Shown piece by piece: positions 1 through 7,554 of a stretch of 64,000 nucleotides of DNA; the stretch's first letter is position 1, and each line of letters opens with the position of its first letter. A program made the position numbers and the translations under genes. This DNA is from Pollutimonas subterranea (lineage in GTDB: Bacteria > Pseudomonadota > Gammaproteobacteria > Burkholderiales > Burkholderiaceae_B), in contig NZ_PDNW01000007.1 of NCBI RefSeq assembly GCF_002849655.1, forward strand, positions 1-64,000. The letters are read 5' to 3'. A model generated the notes under the pieces. It did no database searches, was not told the origin of the DNA, and saw only the letters and a program-made list of their open reading frames with translations.

Positions 1-84
1 GGCCAGCTTGGAAGAGCCTCGCACCAACAAGCTGGCACCCATGACCAGCAAGAAAAGCCCGCCGAGAAATAGAAGGATGTTCAT
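1..84 (-). CDS. Na+/Ca2+ exchanger (CaCA family), N-terminal part only
   Basis: The reverse strand from position 84 encodes MNILLFLGGLF followed by a hydrophobic helix and the segment LLVRGSSKLA. This matches the first helix of YrbG-type calcium/sodium antiporters and resembles the start of the complete exchanger at 15965-17059 (LLVRGAARLA). Only 28 residues lie inside the window and the gene runs off the left edge. It lies 118 nt downstream of the LysR-like gene on the same strand. A second exchanger on one element suggests that Na+/Ca2+ handling matters to the host, but whether this copy belongs to the ICE or the chromosome cannot be told from here. Confidence 0.7.
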   Translation of the reverse strand, partial: MNILLFLGGLFLLVMGASLLVRGSSKLA

Positions 85-201
85 GACTGAGAACTGTAGC
101 TAAGAATCAAGTGGCACAGCTTACCAGAGAGCCTCCATGCATGCCATAGCTCGCCATAAGTCCTCCTTATCGAGCGTCGGCTTCTGGCCGCGTGCCGCCG
201 G

Positions 202-990
202 CTACAGGCGATGACTATGATCGTCGGGCCACGTGCTCACGTGGCCGGATGGCCTGTTCAGTAACAGTGGTATCCGCAGAGCACGACGTTGCTCAGTAGG
301 TACTTCGAGGTCCCCGGACACGCTGCGAGCACGTTGGATGAACCTCGCCATGGGTTCGGTCAGGCGCGCCAGGGGATGCAGGAGGTAAGCCATCACGACG
401 GTCGGTGCGCCAGCCAGCGGCCGCGCGGCGATGCCGCGGTTCAGGTAGCCAGCAAGCCTCGCAGACGGCGCGACGACGAGGCCGTACCCGGCTGACACGA
501 GCGTCATCGCGATGTCGAAGGAGCTGACCAGCTGCTCCCGATCCTGCAGCGCATCCCCGAGGACACGCTGCGCCACAGCGCGCCACGGCTCGCCGGCCGT
601 TGACTGCGCACGGATCAACGGCTGCTTGAGCACTTCCTGGCACGGCACTTCACGGTAGGCCAGCAAGTGGGAGCGCTTGGCCACGGCGACCGCCAGCGTG
701 TCATGCCACAGCGGTTCGCATACCCAGCCAGGCCACTGCCGGGCAACCGCAGACAAGGCGAAGTCGAAGCCGTCGCCCGGCAGCTCCGCGCCCCGACCGG
801 GATCTGTCCATCCAGCCAGGACGGCATGGGTCTCCGGCTCTTCGGCGCGCTGCAGGGCTAGCACGTCGGCGAGCTGGGGAGGCACCCATTCGCCGAGGAC
901 GGCCATGCGAATTTCGGCGGTGATGTCGCTCGATTCCACGTCCAGCTCCCCCCAGGCGGTGAATGTCGTGGCAACTGATCTCGGAGCCAT
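202..990 (-). CDS. LysR-type effector-domain protein without a DNA-binding domain
   Basis: The 262-residue product looks like the substrate-binding half of a LysR-family regulator, with segments such as LWHDTLAVAVAKRSHLL and SAGYGLVVAPSARLAGYL. LysR proteins normally begin with a winged helix-turn-helix of about 60 residues. Here the protein starts directly in the effector region, so it is either truncated or an effector-only relative. The gene is divergent from the small XRE-like gene at 1041 with only 50 nt between them, an arrangement typical of a regulator pair sharing a control region. Family is fairly sure; whether it still regulates is unknown. Confidence 0.65.
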   Translation of the reverse strand: MAPRSVATTFTAWGELDVESSDITAEIRMAVLGEWVPPQLADVLALQRAEEPETHAVLAGWTDPGRGAELPGDGFDFALSAVARQWPGWVCEPLWHDTLAVAVAKRSHLLAYREVPCQEVLKQPLIRAQSTAGEPWRAVAQRVLGDALQDREQLVSSFDIAMTLVSAGYGLVVAPSARLAGYLNRGIAARPLAGAPTVVMAYLLHPLARLTEPMARFIQRARSVSGDLEVPTEQRRALRIPLLLNRPSGHVSTWPDDHSHRL

Positions 991-1002
991 TGAATGAGTT
1001 AA

Positions 1003-1018
1003 GTTTAACGTGGTTTAA
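1003..1018. promoter_or_regulatory. GTTTAA direct repeat between divergent regulators
   Basis: Two GTTTAA hexamers, each followed closely by CGTG, start 10 bp apart (1003 and 1013), about one helical turn, in the 50-nt gap between the LysR-like gene and the XRE-like gene. The stretch is AT-rich against a GC-rich background. It may be an operator or part of overlapping promoters. This is a reading from spacing and context only. Confidence 0.35.
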
Positions 1019-1040
1019 ATCGTGACCTTGTTCGACGCTT

Positions 1041-1301
1041 TTGGCAATGCAAAAGCGTTCGATCCAAAGAGGCCGCCCCGTCGGCACTACTACCTACGAA
1101 GCGGAACCAGCCATCGCGTTTGGGGCCGCCGTGCGGGAAGAAAGAACCAACCAGGGTATCGCTCAGGAAACGCTGGCCCACTTGGCTGGCATCGAACGGT
1201 CGCACATGGGCAAGATCGCCCGCGCGCTGAAATGCAGTTCTGCTCACTTGATGACTCTGACCGAAGCCAAGCTGGCGGAGTCGGCCCCATCCGCAGATTG
1301 A
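1041..1301 (+). CDS. Small XRE-family regulator with an apparently shortened HTH domain
   Basis: The 86-residue protein has the start of a Cro/C1-type helix-turn-helix: FGAAVREERTNQGIAQETL, then AHLAGIERSHMGKI. In this family the recognition helix is normally followed by a segment of the form ERG-x3-PTL-x3-LxKIA and then a last helix. Here GKI runs straight into ARALKCSSAHLM. About 17-18 residues therefore appear missing in frame, which would be explained by recombination between two KI codon pairs (AAGATCG). The HTH is likely misfolded. The gene is one of the few on the plus strand and ends 9 nt before the relaxase stop codon. Confidence 0.6.
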   Translation: MAMQKRSIQRGRPVGTTTYEAEPAIAFGAAVREERTNQGIAQETLAHLAGIERSHMGKIARALKCSSAHLMTLTEAKLAESAPSAD

Positions 1302-1309
1302 AGCCGGCC

Positions 1310-3154
1310 TTACCCCTGATCGTCGTTGTCCTTGCCGCCAAAGGCTGAATCTTCGCGCTTTGCGGCCTCGTTGAGGAGCCGCAGGTATGGGTTGTCTGGC
1401 GGCGTCTCCTGGAACAGCGCATCCGGGCTGGCGAGCAGATAGCCGTGCAGCCGGCGCGACTTGCGCGGCCCCGTGACTTCGCAGGTCCAGATGTTCAGCC
1501 CGCTGGGCTGCTTGCGGTGCTGCCCCAGCTTCTCGAACCGCTTCTGCACCCACTGCCACCCCTCCAGCTTCTCCTGCTTGGCCAGCGCGGCGACTTGAAG
1601 GTACTCCTGTGCATAGCGCTGAAACACGCCGGGGCTGACGAGGTAGGCCGTGCCGGCGACGGTATGCACCAGAGCCTTGGCGTCGTTGATGATCAGCTTG
1701 CGCGTCTGGATGCTCTGACGCAGCCAGGCCATGAAGTGCGCCCCGGAGGGCTCCGCGCGATCCTGGGAAGGCACGAGGTTCATCTGCGGCGGTGGCACGG
1801 TCAAAGGGGCCGGCTCGGGCTCGGCAACAGGGCAACTCGGGATCTCCGGTGCTGTAGGTGCAGTGGTGTCGCCCAGCAGGTCGAGCAGCGCGGCCACGCC
1901 CGGGTCTGTGGCTGCGGATGCGATCGGCGCCGTGCTCGCGGGTGCAGCATCGATGCCTTCCGCGCGCGGCACATCGGCCACCGCCGGCGCCTGCGGCTCC
2001 GCTTGTTCCTCTTCGACCTGCACACGGCCTGCGAACGGCGCCGGCCGATCGGCGGCATCCCAGATCATCGCCGGCGAGAGTTTCAGGAAGGTGAAGGCGT
2101 GCGACCAGCCGGCGTCGCTGGTGACGGTAGCCTTCCAGATCGCCTTGCCATCCGGCGTCGGTTGCACGATGCCGTGATCCTGCAGCACGTTGAACACGGC
2201 CGTATTGCTCGCCGGGATGCCGTCGATGCCCTGCGACAGCAGATGTGCGCGCAGCTTGTCGGAGACGGTCTTGCTCACCAGCCACAAAGCCTCTTGGGTC
2301 AGCCAACCGTCCGCCGGGCCGCCCTGGTTCAACTTGAACTCTTCCTTGAGCAGGTAGCGCAAGCCGTCGAGCAATTTGCGTTGCAGCGCATGCTTGGGTG
2401 CCGCCAGCGCCTTGCTGGGATCGCCGCCGAGTTCCTGGGCGACCGATGCCTGGTCGGCCTGCACGACCAGCTCGCCGAGCGTGCCGGCGTGCTCGTACTG
2501 GCCGGCCAGCACGTACAGCAGCGCGGCCCAGAGGTCGGGATAGCCGCTGAGCCAGTCGAAGATGTCCCGATCGAGAAGGCGCGCGTAGAGCAGCCCGGTG
2601 GCGGCGCTGTGCAGGCGGTACTCACGCTCCTTTCGGTAACGAAAGCGGTAGGGCTTTCGCACCGGGCCGTGCCAGGGATGCCAGGCGCTGCCGTCGGCAT
2701 GCTCGACGTGCAGATCGACCGCTATCTTGCCGATGTCGTGCAGCAGGGCCGCGTAGGCCGTGCCTGCGGTCCAGGCTTCGGCCTGCGCCGCCTGTGCCTC
2801 TGGCGTGACGCCCGCAGGCAGCAGGTAAGACTGCCGCAATTTCAGCGCGTAGGCGACGATCTCCAGGCCGTGGTCCAGCATGCCGCCCGGATAGGCGTGG
2901 TGGTGGCTTTCGGACGCAGGGAACTGCTGGACCAGTTCGGCGTAGCGTTCCAGCGGCGCCAGGTACAGCGTGGCGAATTGCCCGCGCGACAGCGAGGTGC
3001 GCTGCCAGATGTGTTCCAGCAGCTTCTGCCGGCGCGGTGTTGCCAGCAGCGATGCGGCCGACTCGGGCCGCGTCAGCCCTTTGGGTGTCTCGGTGGAGGG
3101 AGTGGATGGTGCGCCGGAGGCCGGCAGCATCCGTTTGCGAAACAGCGAGAGCAT
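1310..3154 (-). CDS. MobH-family relaxase (TraI_2 / DUF1528)
   Basis: This 614-residue protein is the DNA-nicking enzyme that should start conjugative transfer at oriT. The N-terminal TraI_2 domain carries HHH at residues 84-86, a further His at 95 (MLDHGLE) and the metal-binding HDIGK motif at 139-143, as expected for the HD-like fold of MobH relaxases. A low-complexity Ala/Pro linker covers roughly 370-440, followed by the TraI_2_C domain to about residue 590. Length is normal for the family. A GAGG ribosome site lies 6 nt before the ATG. The 204-nt gap upstream holds a strong G-quadruplex motif and two inverted repeats. It is the last gene of the transfer region. Confidence 0.93.
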   Translation of the reverse strand: MLSLFRKRMLPASGAPSTPSTETPKGLTRPESAASLLATPRRQKLLEHIWQRTSLSRGQFATLYLAPLERYAELVQQFPASESHHHAYPGGMLDHGLEIVAYALKLRQSYLLPAGVTPEAQAAQAEAWTAGTAYAALLHDIGKIAVDLHVEHADGSAWHPWHGPVRKPYRFRYRKEREYRLHSAATGLLYARLLDRDIFDWLSGYPDLWAALLYVLAGQYEHAGTLGELVVQADQASVAQELGGDPSKALAAPKHALQRKLLDGLRYLLKEEFKLNQGGPADGWLTQEALWLVSKTVSDKLRAHLLSQGIDGIPASNTAVFNVLQDHGIVQPTPDGKAIWKATVTSDAGWSHAFTFLKLSPAMIWDAADRPAPFAGRVQVEEEQAEPQAPAVADVPRAEGIDAAPASTAPIASAATDPGVAALLDLLGDTTAPTAPEIPSCPVAEPEPAPLTVPPPQMNLVPSQDRAEPSGAHFMAWLRQSIQTRKLIINDAKALVHTVAGTAYLVSPGVFQRYAQEYLQVAALAKQEKLEGWQWVQKRFEKLGQHRKQPSGLNIWTCEVTGPRKSRRLHGYLLASPDALFQETPPDNPYLRLLNEAAKREDSAFGGKDNDDQG

Positions 3155-3215
3155 GGCGAACCTCGGATGAGAGGCTGCTCAGGGGTGCCTTTCGGCCTTT
3201 TCGGGTAGGGCCTTT

Positions 3216-3250
3216 CCCCTTGGCCCCATTCCCTTGCCCCTTCCCAGCCC
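3216..3250 (-). promoter_or_regulatory. Six-tract G-quadruplex motif in the relaxase leader
   Basis: Read on the minus strand, this 35-nt stretch holds six runs of three or four G separated by 2-4 nt loops. The matching C-runs on the plus strand are at 3216-3219, 3224-3227, 3231-3233, 3237-3240, 3243-3245 and 3248-3250. It lies 62-96 nt upstream of the relaxase ATG on the coding strand, so it would be in the mRNA leader if transcription starts upstream. Such a motif could fold into a quadruplex in RNA or in nicked single-stranded DNA. Function is inferred. Confidence 0.55.
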
Positions 3251-3298
3251 TTGCGGCCTTTTTGGAAGCCTTTGGGTATAGGGGCAGCGCGTGTCGCG

Positions 3299-3340
3299 TG
3301 CCGCAATCAATGCGGCATGGGGCAACCCCGGCAAGCCGGG
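3299..3340. other. Two adjacent hairpins between AbiE and the relaxase
   Basis: Two perfect inverted repeats follow each other. TGCCGCA pairs with TGCGGCA around a 5-nt loop (3299-3317), and CCCGGC pairs with GCCGGG around AA (3327-3340). They lie just downstream of the abiEii stop codon at 3359 on the minus strand, so they may terminate the AbiE operon, although no T-run follows. Their position next to the relaxase gene also makes this gap a candidate for oriT. Neither reading can be settled from sequence alone. Confidence 0.4.
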
Positions 3341-3358
3341 AATACTTCTGCCGCCGCG

Positions 3359-4279
3359 TCAGATCTGGCCCAGGCCGGCATCGAGCGCAGCGGCTTGCGC
3401 GGCGAAGTCCTTGGGGCGCTTTTTGCGAAAGGTCTCCAGGTTGTTGAGCTTCCAGCGCAGTGCCGGCAGTTGCGCGGCGTGCTGGCATTGCACCAGCGAC
3501 CAGTCCGGTTCTGCGCGTACCAGGCCGCTCAGGAACCGCCTGTGCGCCTTCGTCAGCCGTTGCTGCAACTCGCTTCGCAACTGCGCGCGAGCGTCCAGCA
3601 GCGTGTCCAAGGGGCAGTCCACTTCGGCCATACCGACAAAGGCCCGTTCGTACTCGCCGGCGATGTCCTTGTCGTTGCCGAACAGCACTTCGTGGGGCGG
3701 CCGGTTGTGCCCGGCCAGGTAGACCACGAAGCACTCGACCATGCCATCGCTGATGCCGCCCGATTCGTAGAGCTGCCACACGTCGAACAGATCGCGCGGA
3801 TGCTGTCGATCCAGCGCAGCCACCAGCTTGCTGGCGTACAGCTCGTCCGGCGCCAGGATCGGCAGCTCGAACTCGACGCCGAACAGATCGCGGGTCTTGG
3901 CGCTCAGTGGTCGCCGCTCGACGGGCAGCACACTGCCACGGAACACGACATTGACCTCGATCTTCACCTGGCCGACGTCGTTCTCGACGATCAGCTTGGT
4001 GTCCCCCAGGTCCTTGGCGCGAACCAGGCGTGTCTGCACACCCAGTGGTGCAACGCGCGCGGCGATGGCGGCCAGTTCCTGGTTGATGGCTTGCAGCGCT
4101 TCGTCGCGCGGCGTCTGCCACGGGAGGTACACCACGTCGATGTCCACCGACAGGCGTGGCATGTCCTGCACGAAGAGATTGATGGCCGTGCCGCCCTTCA
4201 TAGCGAAGATGCCATTCGCGAAAACATCGGGCGCGACAGCCAGCAGCAGGCGAACGGTGTCCGCGTAGGTCTTATCCAT
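3359..4279 (-). CDS. AbiEii-type nucleotidyltransferase toxin
   Basis: This 306-residue protein is the toxin half of a type IV AbiE toxin-antitoxin / abortive-infection system, a DNA-polymerase-beta-like nucleotidyltransferase. The diagnostic GGTAINLF motif is at residues 29-36 and the metal-binding SVDID at 44-48, with a downstream LAPDELYASKLVAAL segment typical of the family. Length is normal and nothing looks broken. It overlaps the antitoxin gene by 8 nt, the usual arrangement, so the two are probably translationally coupled. It sits between conserved transfer genes, a typical ICE accessory position, and may help retain the element or block phages. Confidence 0.9.
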   Translation of the reverse strand: MDKTYADTVRLLLAVAPDVFANGIFAMKGGTAINLFVQDMPRLSVDIDVVYLPWQTPRDEALQAINQELAAIAARVAPLGVQTRLVRAKDLGDTKLIVENDVGQVKIEVNVVFRGSVLPVERRPLSAKTRDLFGVEFELPILAPDELYASKLVAALDRQHPRDLFDVWQLYESGGISDGMVECFVVYLAGHNRPPHEVLFGNDKDIAGEYERAFVGMAEVDCPLDTLLDARAQLRSELQQRLTKAHRRFLSGLVRAEPDWSLVQCQHAAQLPALRWKLNNLETFRKKRPKDFAAQAAALDAGLGQI

Positions 4280-5030
4280 GGGACTTCAGACTCAACAGGC
4301 TGCCGTCGTCGAGTCGGCTCATCCAGCGCGTGGCGCTGCCGGTGCGAACCGGGTACTGTTCCAGCAAGGCATCGACGTCCACGAGGCTTGTTTCCCGCGC
4401 CCAGGTGAGGAACAGGCGCACGGCCTTGACGCTGGTACAGCAGGACAGCAGTTGTCCGAGCATGTCCTTGCGGGGCGAGCGCAGTCCGTCGAAGACGTTG
4501 CGCGCTTCTTCGAGGCTCTGCTTGACACCGGCTTCGTACAGCAGCTCCAGAACGGCACGCTCGGGGGCTGCCACCCGCAGATCCTCGGGCAGGCCAGGCG
4601 GCGTGGACAGGGTCTTGCTGGCCAGCGCCGTGTCCGGCCAGTCGAACAGGCGGGCATGGACGTAGCGGGCCGGGAAGCGCGAGGTGAACCAGACCGGCAG
4701 CGCGTAGCGGTTGTCGCCCCACAGCACCAGCGTGTCGCGGCTGCTCAGGTTGTGCCGCACGCCCTGCAGGGCCAGGGCGCTCTTGCCGCCGACATGCAGG
4801 CCGGGCACGCGCTGCCGCAGGAACTTCAGCGCACCGTAGACCCCAAAGTCATCGTTCGGGAATGCATAGACACCCTGGGCCAGGCGCACGAGCCAGCCCC
4901 CGTCGGCGTAGTGGGCAGCGAGCTGGGGCGACACCCCGAACTGGCTCAGGGTGGCCAGATCGAACGGTGCTCCGCGGGGAAGCTCCGCCTGCAGACGCTT
5001 GATTACTTGGTGCTTGGAATTTCCATCCAT
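4272..5030 (-). CDS. AbiEi-type antitoxin / autorepressor
   Basis: The antitoxin partner of the downstream AbiEii. From the ATG at 5030 the product has 252 residues: an N-terminal winged-helix region (about 1-60, containing DLATLSQFGVSPQLAAHY and GWLVRLAQGVYAFP) and a C-terminal antitoxin domain. AbiEi proteins repress their own operon by binding inverted repeats. The frame is open up to another ATG at 5102. I chose 5030 because the recognisable family sequence begins there, but no clear ribosome site precedes either start. A short inverted repeat abuts the chosen start codon. Confidence 0.85.
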   Translation of the reverse strand: MDGNSKHQVIKRLQAELPRGAPFDLATLSQFGVSPQLAAHYADGGWLVRLAQGVYAFPNDDFGVYGALKFLRQRVPGLHVGGKSALALQGVRHNLSSRDTLVLWGDNRYALPVWFTSRFPARYVHARLFDWPDTALASKTLSTPPGLPEDLRVAAPERAVLELLYEAGVKQSLEEARNVFDGLRSPRKDMLGQLLSCCTSVKAVRLFLTWARETSLVDVDALLEQYPVRTGSATRWMSRLDDGSLLSLKSHG

Positions 5031-5044
5031 GTTATAAAAATAAC
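5031..5044. promoter_or_regulatory. Inverted repeat at the abiE start (possible autorepressor site)
   Basis: GTTAT and ATAAC flank four A residues, a perfect 5-bp inverted repeat directly against the proposed abiEi start codon. AbiEi antitoxins are known to bind inverted repeats in their own promoter, so this is a reasonable operator candidate. It also contains a TATAAC -10-like hexamer on the coding strand. If that hexamer is a real -10 box, translation must begin further downstream. Confidence 0.4.
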
Positions 5045-5255
5045 ACGAAATCCAATCACGCCCTAGCGCTGCCACAGACATTTGCACAGAAAGTAGCATC
5101 ATGTTTTACTTTTGGAGCATAATCTAATCATGATCGGCAGCCCAGGCCAATCCGACTCGCCGATCGCAACCTCGCCTTCTGGATCGCGGTCTATGCTGGA
5201 GGGCGAACGACAACGCCTCCCCCCATGAGGTGAGGCACCACTGAAACCGAGGCAC

Positions 5256-5624
5256 ATGAGCATGACCACCAACACGCACAACGGGCGCTGGAGCCACCGG
5301 CTGGGCCGGGGGGCTGGCCGCGCCTGGCGTGGCTACCTGCGTCGTGAGCAACGTGCCGCCGGCTGGCTGGTGGCGCGTGGAGTGCCTGCAGATGCGGCCA
5401 AGGCGGTGCTCTGGATCGTCAAGCTCGCCGTGTTCGGTGTCCTGCTCTACGCTGCATCCTGGCTGGCCTTGCTGCTGGTCTTTGCGGTGGCCGCCGCATG
5501 GCTTGCGCGGAACGCCGATGCGGATGATGAGAACCAGCCAGAGTGGCGTGAAGGACACTCCGGCCATGGTCTGTACGACAAGAACGAGTGGCGCCACGAC
5601 ATGGGCGACTCTGACGAGTCGTAG
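5256..5624 (+). CDS. DUF3742 family membrane protein
   Basis: A 122-residue protein of the DUF3742 family, which recurs near the end of the transfer region in this ICE class. It has a basic N-terminus (RLGRGAGRAWRGYLRREQ), one or two closely spaced membrane helices at about residues 48-86, and an acidic, His-rich tail ending in DSDES. It lies on the plus strand, convergent with the TraG-like gene, whose stop is 29 nt beyond this gene's stop. An in-frame ATG two codons downstream is an alternative start. Its role in transfer is not known. Confidence 0.8.
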   Translation: MSMTTNTHNGRWSHRLGRGAGRAWRGYLRREQRAAGWLVARGVPADAAKAVLWIVKLAVFGVLLYAASWLALLLVFAVAAAWLARNADADDENQPEWREGHSGHGLYDKNEWRHDMGDSDES

Positions 5625-5652
5625 CTGCCCCATCGGTACGAAAGGATGCGTT

Positions 5653-7185
5653 TTACTTCGCGCCGCCTTTCGATGCAGCTGTCATCGCAAGGCGAGAACC
5701 ACTACCTCCAGCCGCCTTTGCGTCGCCGGTAGCGACGGTAAGCGCACCAAGGATATTGCCTGCCCGTACACCAGCCCAGGCCAGTGCCATCACCCAGAAC
5801 GTCGGCAGCACGATGAACATCATCGCCATGACGAAGTTCAGCAGCATGTCCCCGAACGCATTGTTCAGACCGATCAAAGGATCGAAGTTGCTGTGCGGCC
5901 GGTTCGCGCCGAAGCCCCAGCCGTAGAGCGCGTCGAGGATCGTGCTGTCGATCCAGCGCGCGAGCTGGAACCAGAAGTCCACGAAGAACAGCGCGAACTT
6001 CACGCAGCTCACCGTCACCGTCGTCTTGAGGTCGTAGGTGCCCACCAAGAGCACCAACGGGATGCAGATGACGAGCGCCATCTTGAGCATCGTCAGCACC
6101 ATCGGCAGCGCCTGACGCACCACGTCCATCGCCGGGAAGAAGCCCAGCGAGCCCACGGTCAGCCCCAGGTCGCTCGCGCCGCGCGTGACGATGTTCGGCA
6201 AGGTCTTGTCGATCTGCCCGCCGTAGTCGGTGTAGACGGCGCCCTGGTTCATCTTCTGCTGTCGCGGTGAGACCACGGCGCGGATCACCGAATCATTGAC
6301 CTCGCTCTGCGACAGGAAGCCCGCCCAGCGGCCGATGCGGGTCAGCAGGTCCGGGTCGACCTGTGCCAGCAGCCGGCTGCGCAGTCCCTGGCTGCCATCG
6401 GCCCACCACTGCCGGCAGGACGGATAGCCGCCGCCACTGTCCACCTGAGCCAGCCCCGCATCGCGCGTGGCGTCATAGGGCCAGACGATGCGCGGCGTCT
6501 TGGAGCGGTAGGTGTCGTAGAAGCCCGGCGTGCTGAGGAAGTAGCTCGACCCGATCCATGTCACGTCGTTCATCTGCTCCTCGGTGAGCGTCGGCCGATT
6601 CATGAACAGCTTGGCGCGCGAAGGCCCGTAGCAGTCGTGTGTGAAGTCTGCGACCTCCTGGGCCAGCACCGGGTCGTCGGTGCGCGTGGCATCCACATCC
6701 ATCCGTATTTGCCGCAGGTCCGTGCCGCAGGGAATCGCTGCAACCGCCGCGCCCGTCACGGCTTTCGACAGCGCGTGCATGGCGAACCACCACACCGGCA
6801 CGAGCGCGCTCTGGTTGTTGAGCGTGGTGTAGGCGTTGGACCAGCCCGTGTCCTGGGGCTGCGGGACATTGACCTGGCATTGTGCGGAGCGGGTCGTGTC
6901 GAAGCGGATGATACTGAGGTCGACCGGAACGAACGGGATGCCGGCGAACAGGATCACCACGATGGCCACCCACACACGGTTCTCGATGCGCAGCGAGGAC
7001 AGCACGCCCTTGTTGCCTTCGTCCGCGCCCTCGCTGCGCGCCCGGAGCCATTCGTGGATGACGATGACAACGAACGGCAGCGCGAACACGCCGCTGGCCA
7101 CCAGCAGGTTCCAGATGCCGTTGTTGACGATCCAGCCCACCAGCGTGAGGTAGTACTCCAGATAGTCCGTCGTGTAGAGCGTCAT
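5653..7185 (-). CDS. TraG N-terminal-type conjugal transfer membrane protein
   Basis: A 510-residue inner-membrane protein of the mating system, related to the N-terminal domain of F TraG. Membrane segments are visible near residues 25-45 and 72-90 and as a cluster around 345-470 (for example ALVICIPLVLLVGTY and FVMAMMFIVLPTFWVMAL). A periplasmic region between them holds paired cysteines (DCYGPSR, PSCRQWW). TraG-type proteins help mating-pair stabilisation and channel assembly. It follows the 117-residue membrane protein by 15 nt and is probably in one transcript with the genes up to TIGR03757. Length is normal for the family and no defect is visible. Confidence 0.85.
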   Translation of the reverse strand: MTLYTTDYLEYYLTLVGWIVNNGIWNLLVASGVFALPFVVIVIHEWLRARSEGADEGNKGVLSSLRIENRVWVAIVVILFAGIPFVPVDLSIIRFDTTRSAQCQVNVPQPQDTGWSNAYTTLNNQSALVPVWWFAMHALSKAVTGAAVAAIPCGTDLRQIRMDVDATRTDDPVLAQEVADFTHDCYGPSRAKLFMNRPTLTEEQMNDVTWIGSSYFLSTPGFYDTYRSKTPRIVWPYDATRDAGLAQVDSGGGYPSCRQWWADGSQGLRSRLLAQVDPDLLTRIGRWAGFLSQSEVNDSVIRAVVSPRQQKMNQGAVYTDYGGQIDKTLPNIVTRGASDLGLTVGSLGFFPAMDVVRQALPMVLTMLKMALVICIPLVLLVGTYDLKTTVTVSCVKFALFFVDFWFQLARWIDSTILDALYGWGFGANRPHSNFDPLIGLNNAFGDMLLNFVMAMMFIVLPTFWVMALAWAGVRAGNILGALTVATGDAKAAGGSGSRLAMTAASKGGAK

Positions 7186-7200
7186 GCCCGTCTCCCGGTC

Positions 7201-7554
7201 TCAGCCGTGCCGCAGCAACTGACTGCCTTCCAGCAGCACGAGGGCTGTCACGGCCGCGATCTCCGTGCGCCGCAGGCGCTGATGCGCCTCGGCCGACGGT
7301 TCACGTTGCCGCAGGCGCCCGCGCATCCACCACCAGCCGTAGGCTGTTGCTGCGTAGAGCAGAAGCCGCCACAGGAAGAAGTGGCCCGCATGCGCCCTCA
7401 ACCAGTTCTCCCAGCCATCGACGCCGCCGACCACGTGGATGCCCGCGATGTTCACCGCCACCGCGGCGGCGACCACCAGCAAGGTCCACAGCAGCGCCAC
7501 GCCAACGCGGCGGTTGAACAGCCACGGCAGCCGCAGCCAGGCCAGCCGGCTCAT
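7201..7554 (-). CDS. Small integral membrane protein of the ICE transfer region
   Basis: A 117-residue protein with likely membrane helices at about 18-38, 58-76 and 95-112, and several Trp and Arg residues at helix ends. I recognise it only by position: this gene class sits between the TIGR03755 and TraG-like genes in PFGI-1-type elements. Its start overlaps the upstream stop codon by 4 nt, implying translational coupling. Function is unknown; a part in the transfer channel is inferred from the operon. Confidence 0.65.
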   Translation of the reverse strand: MSRLAWLRLPWLFNRRVGVALLWTLLVVAAAVAVNIAGIHVVGGVDGWENWLRAHAGHFFLWRLLLYAATAYGWWWMRGRLRQREPSAEAHQRLRRTEIAAVTALVLLEGSQLLRHG

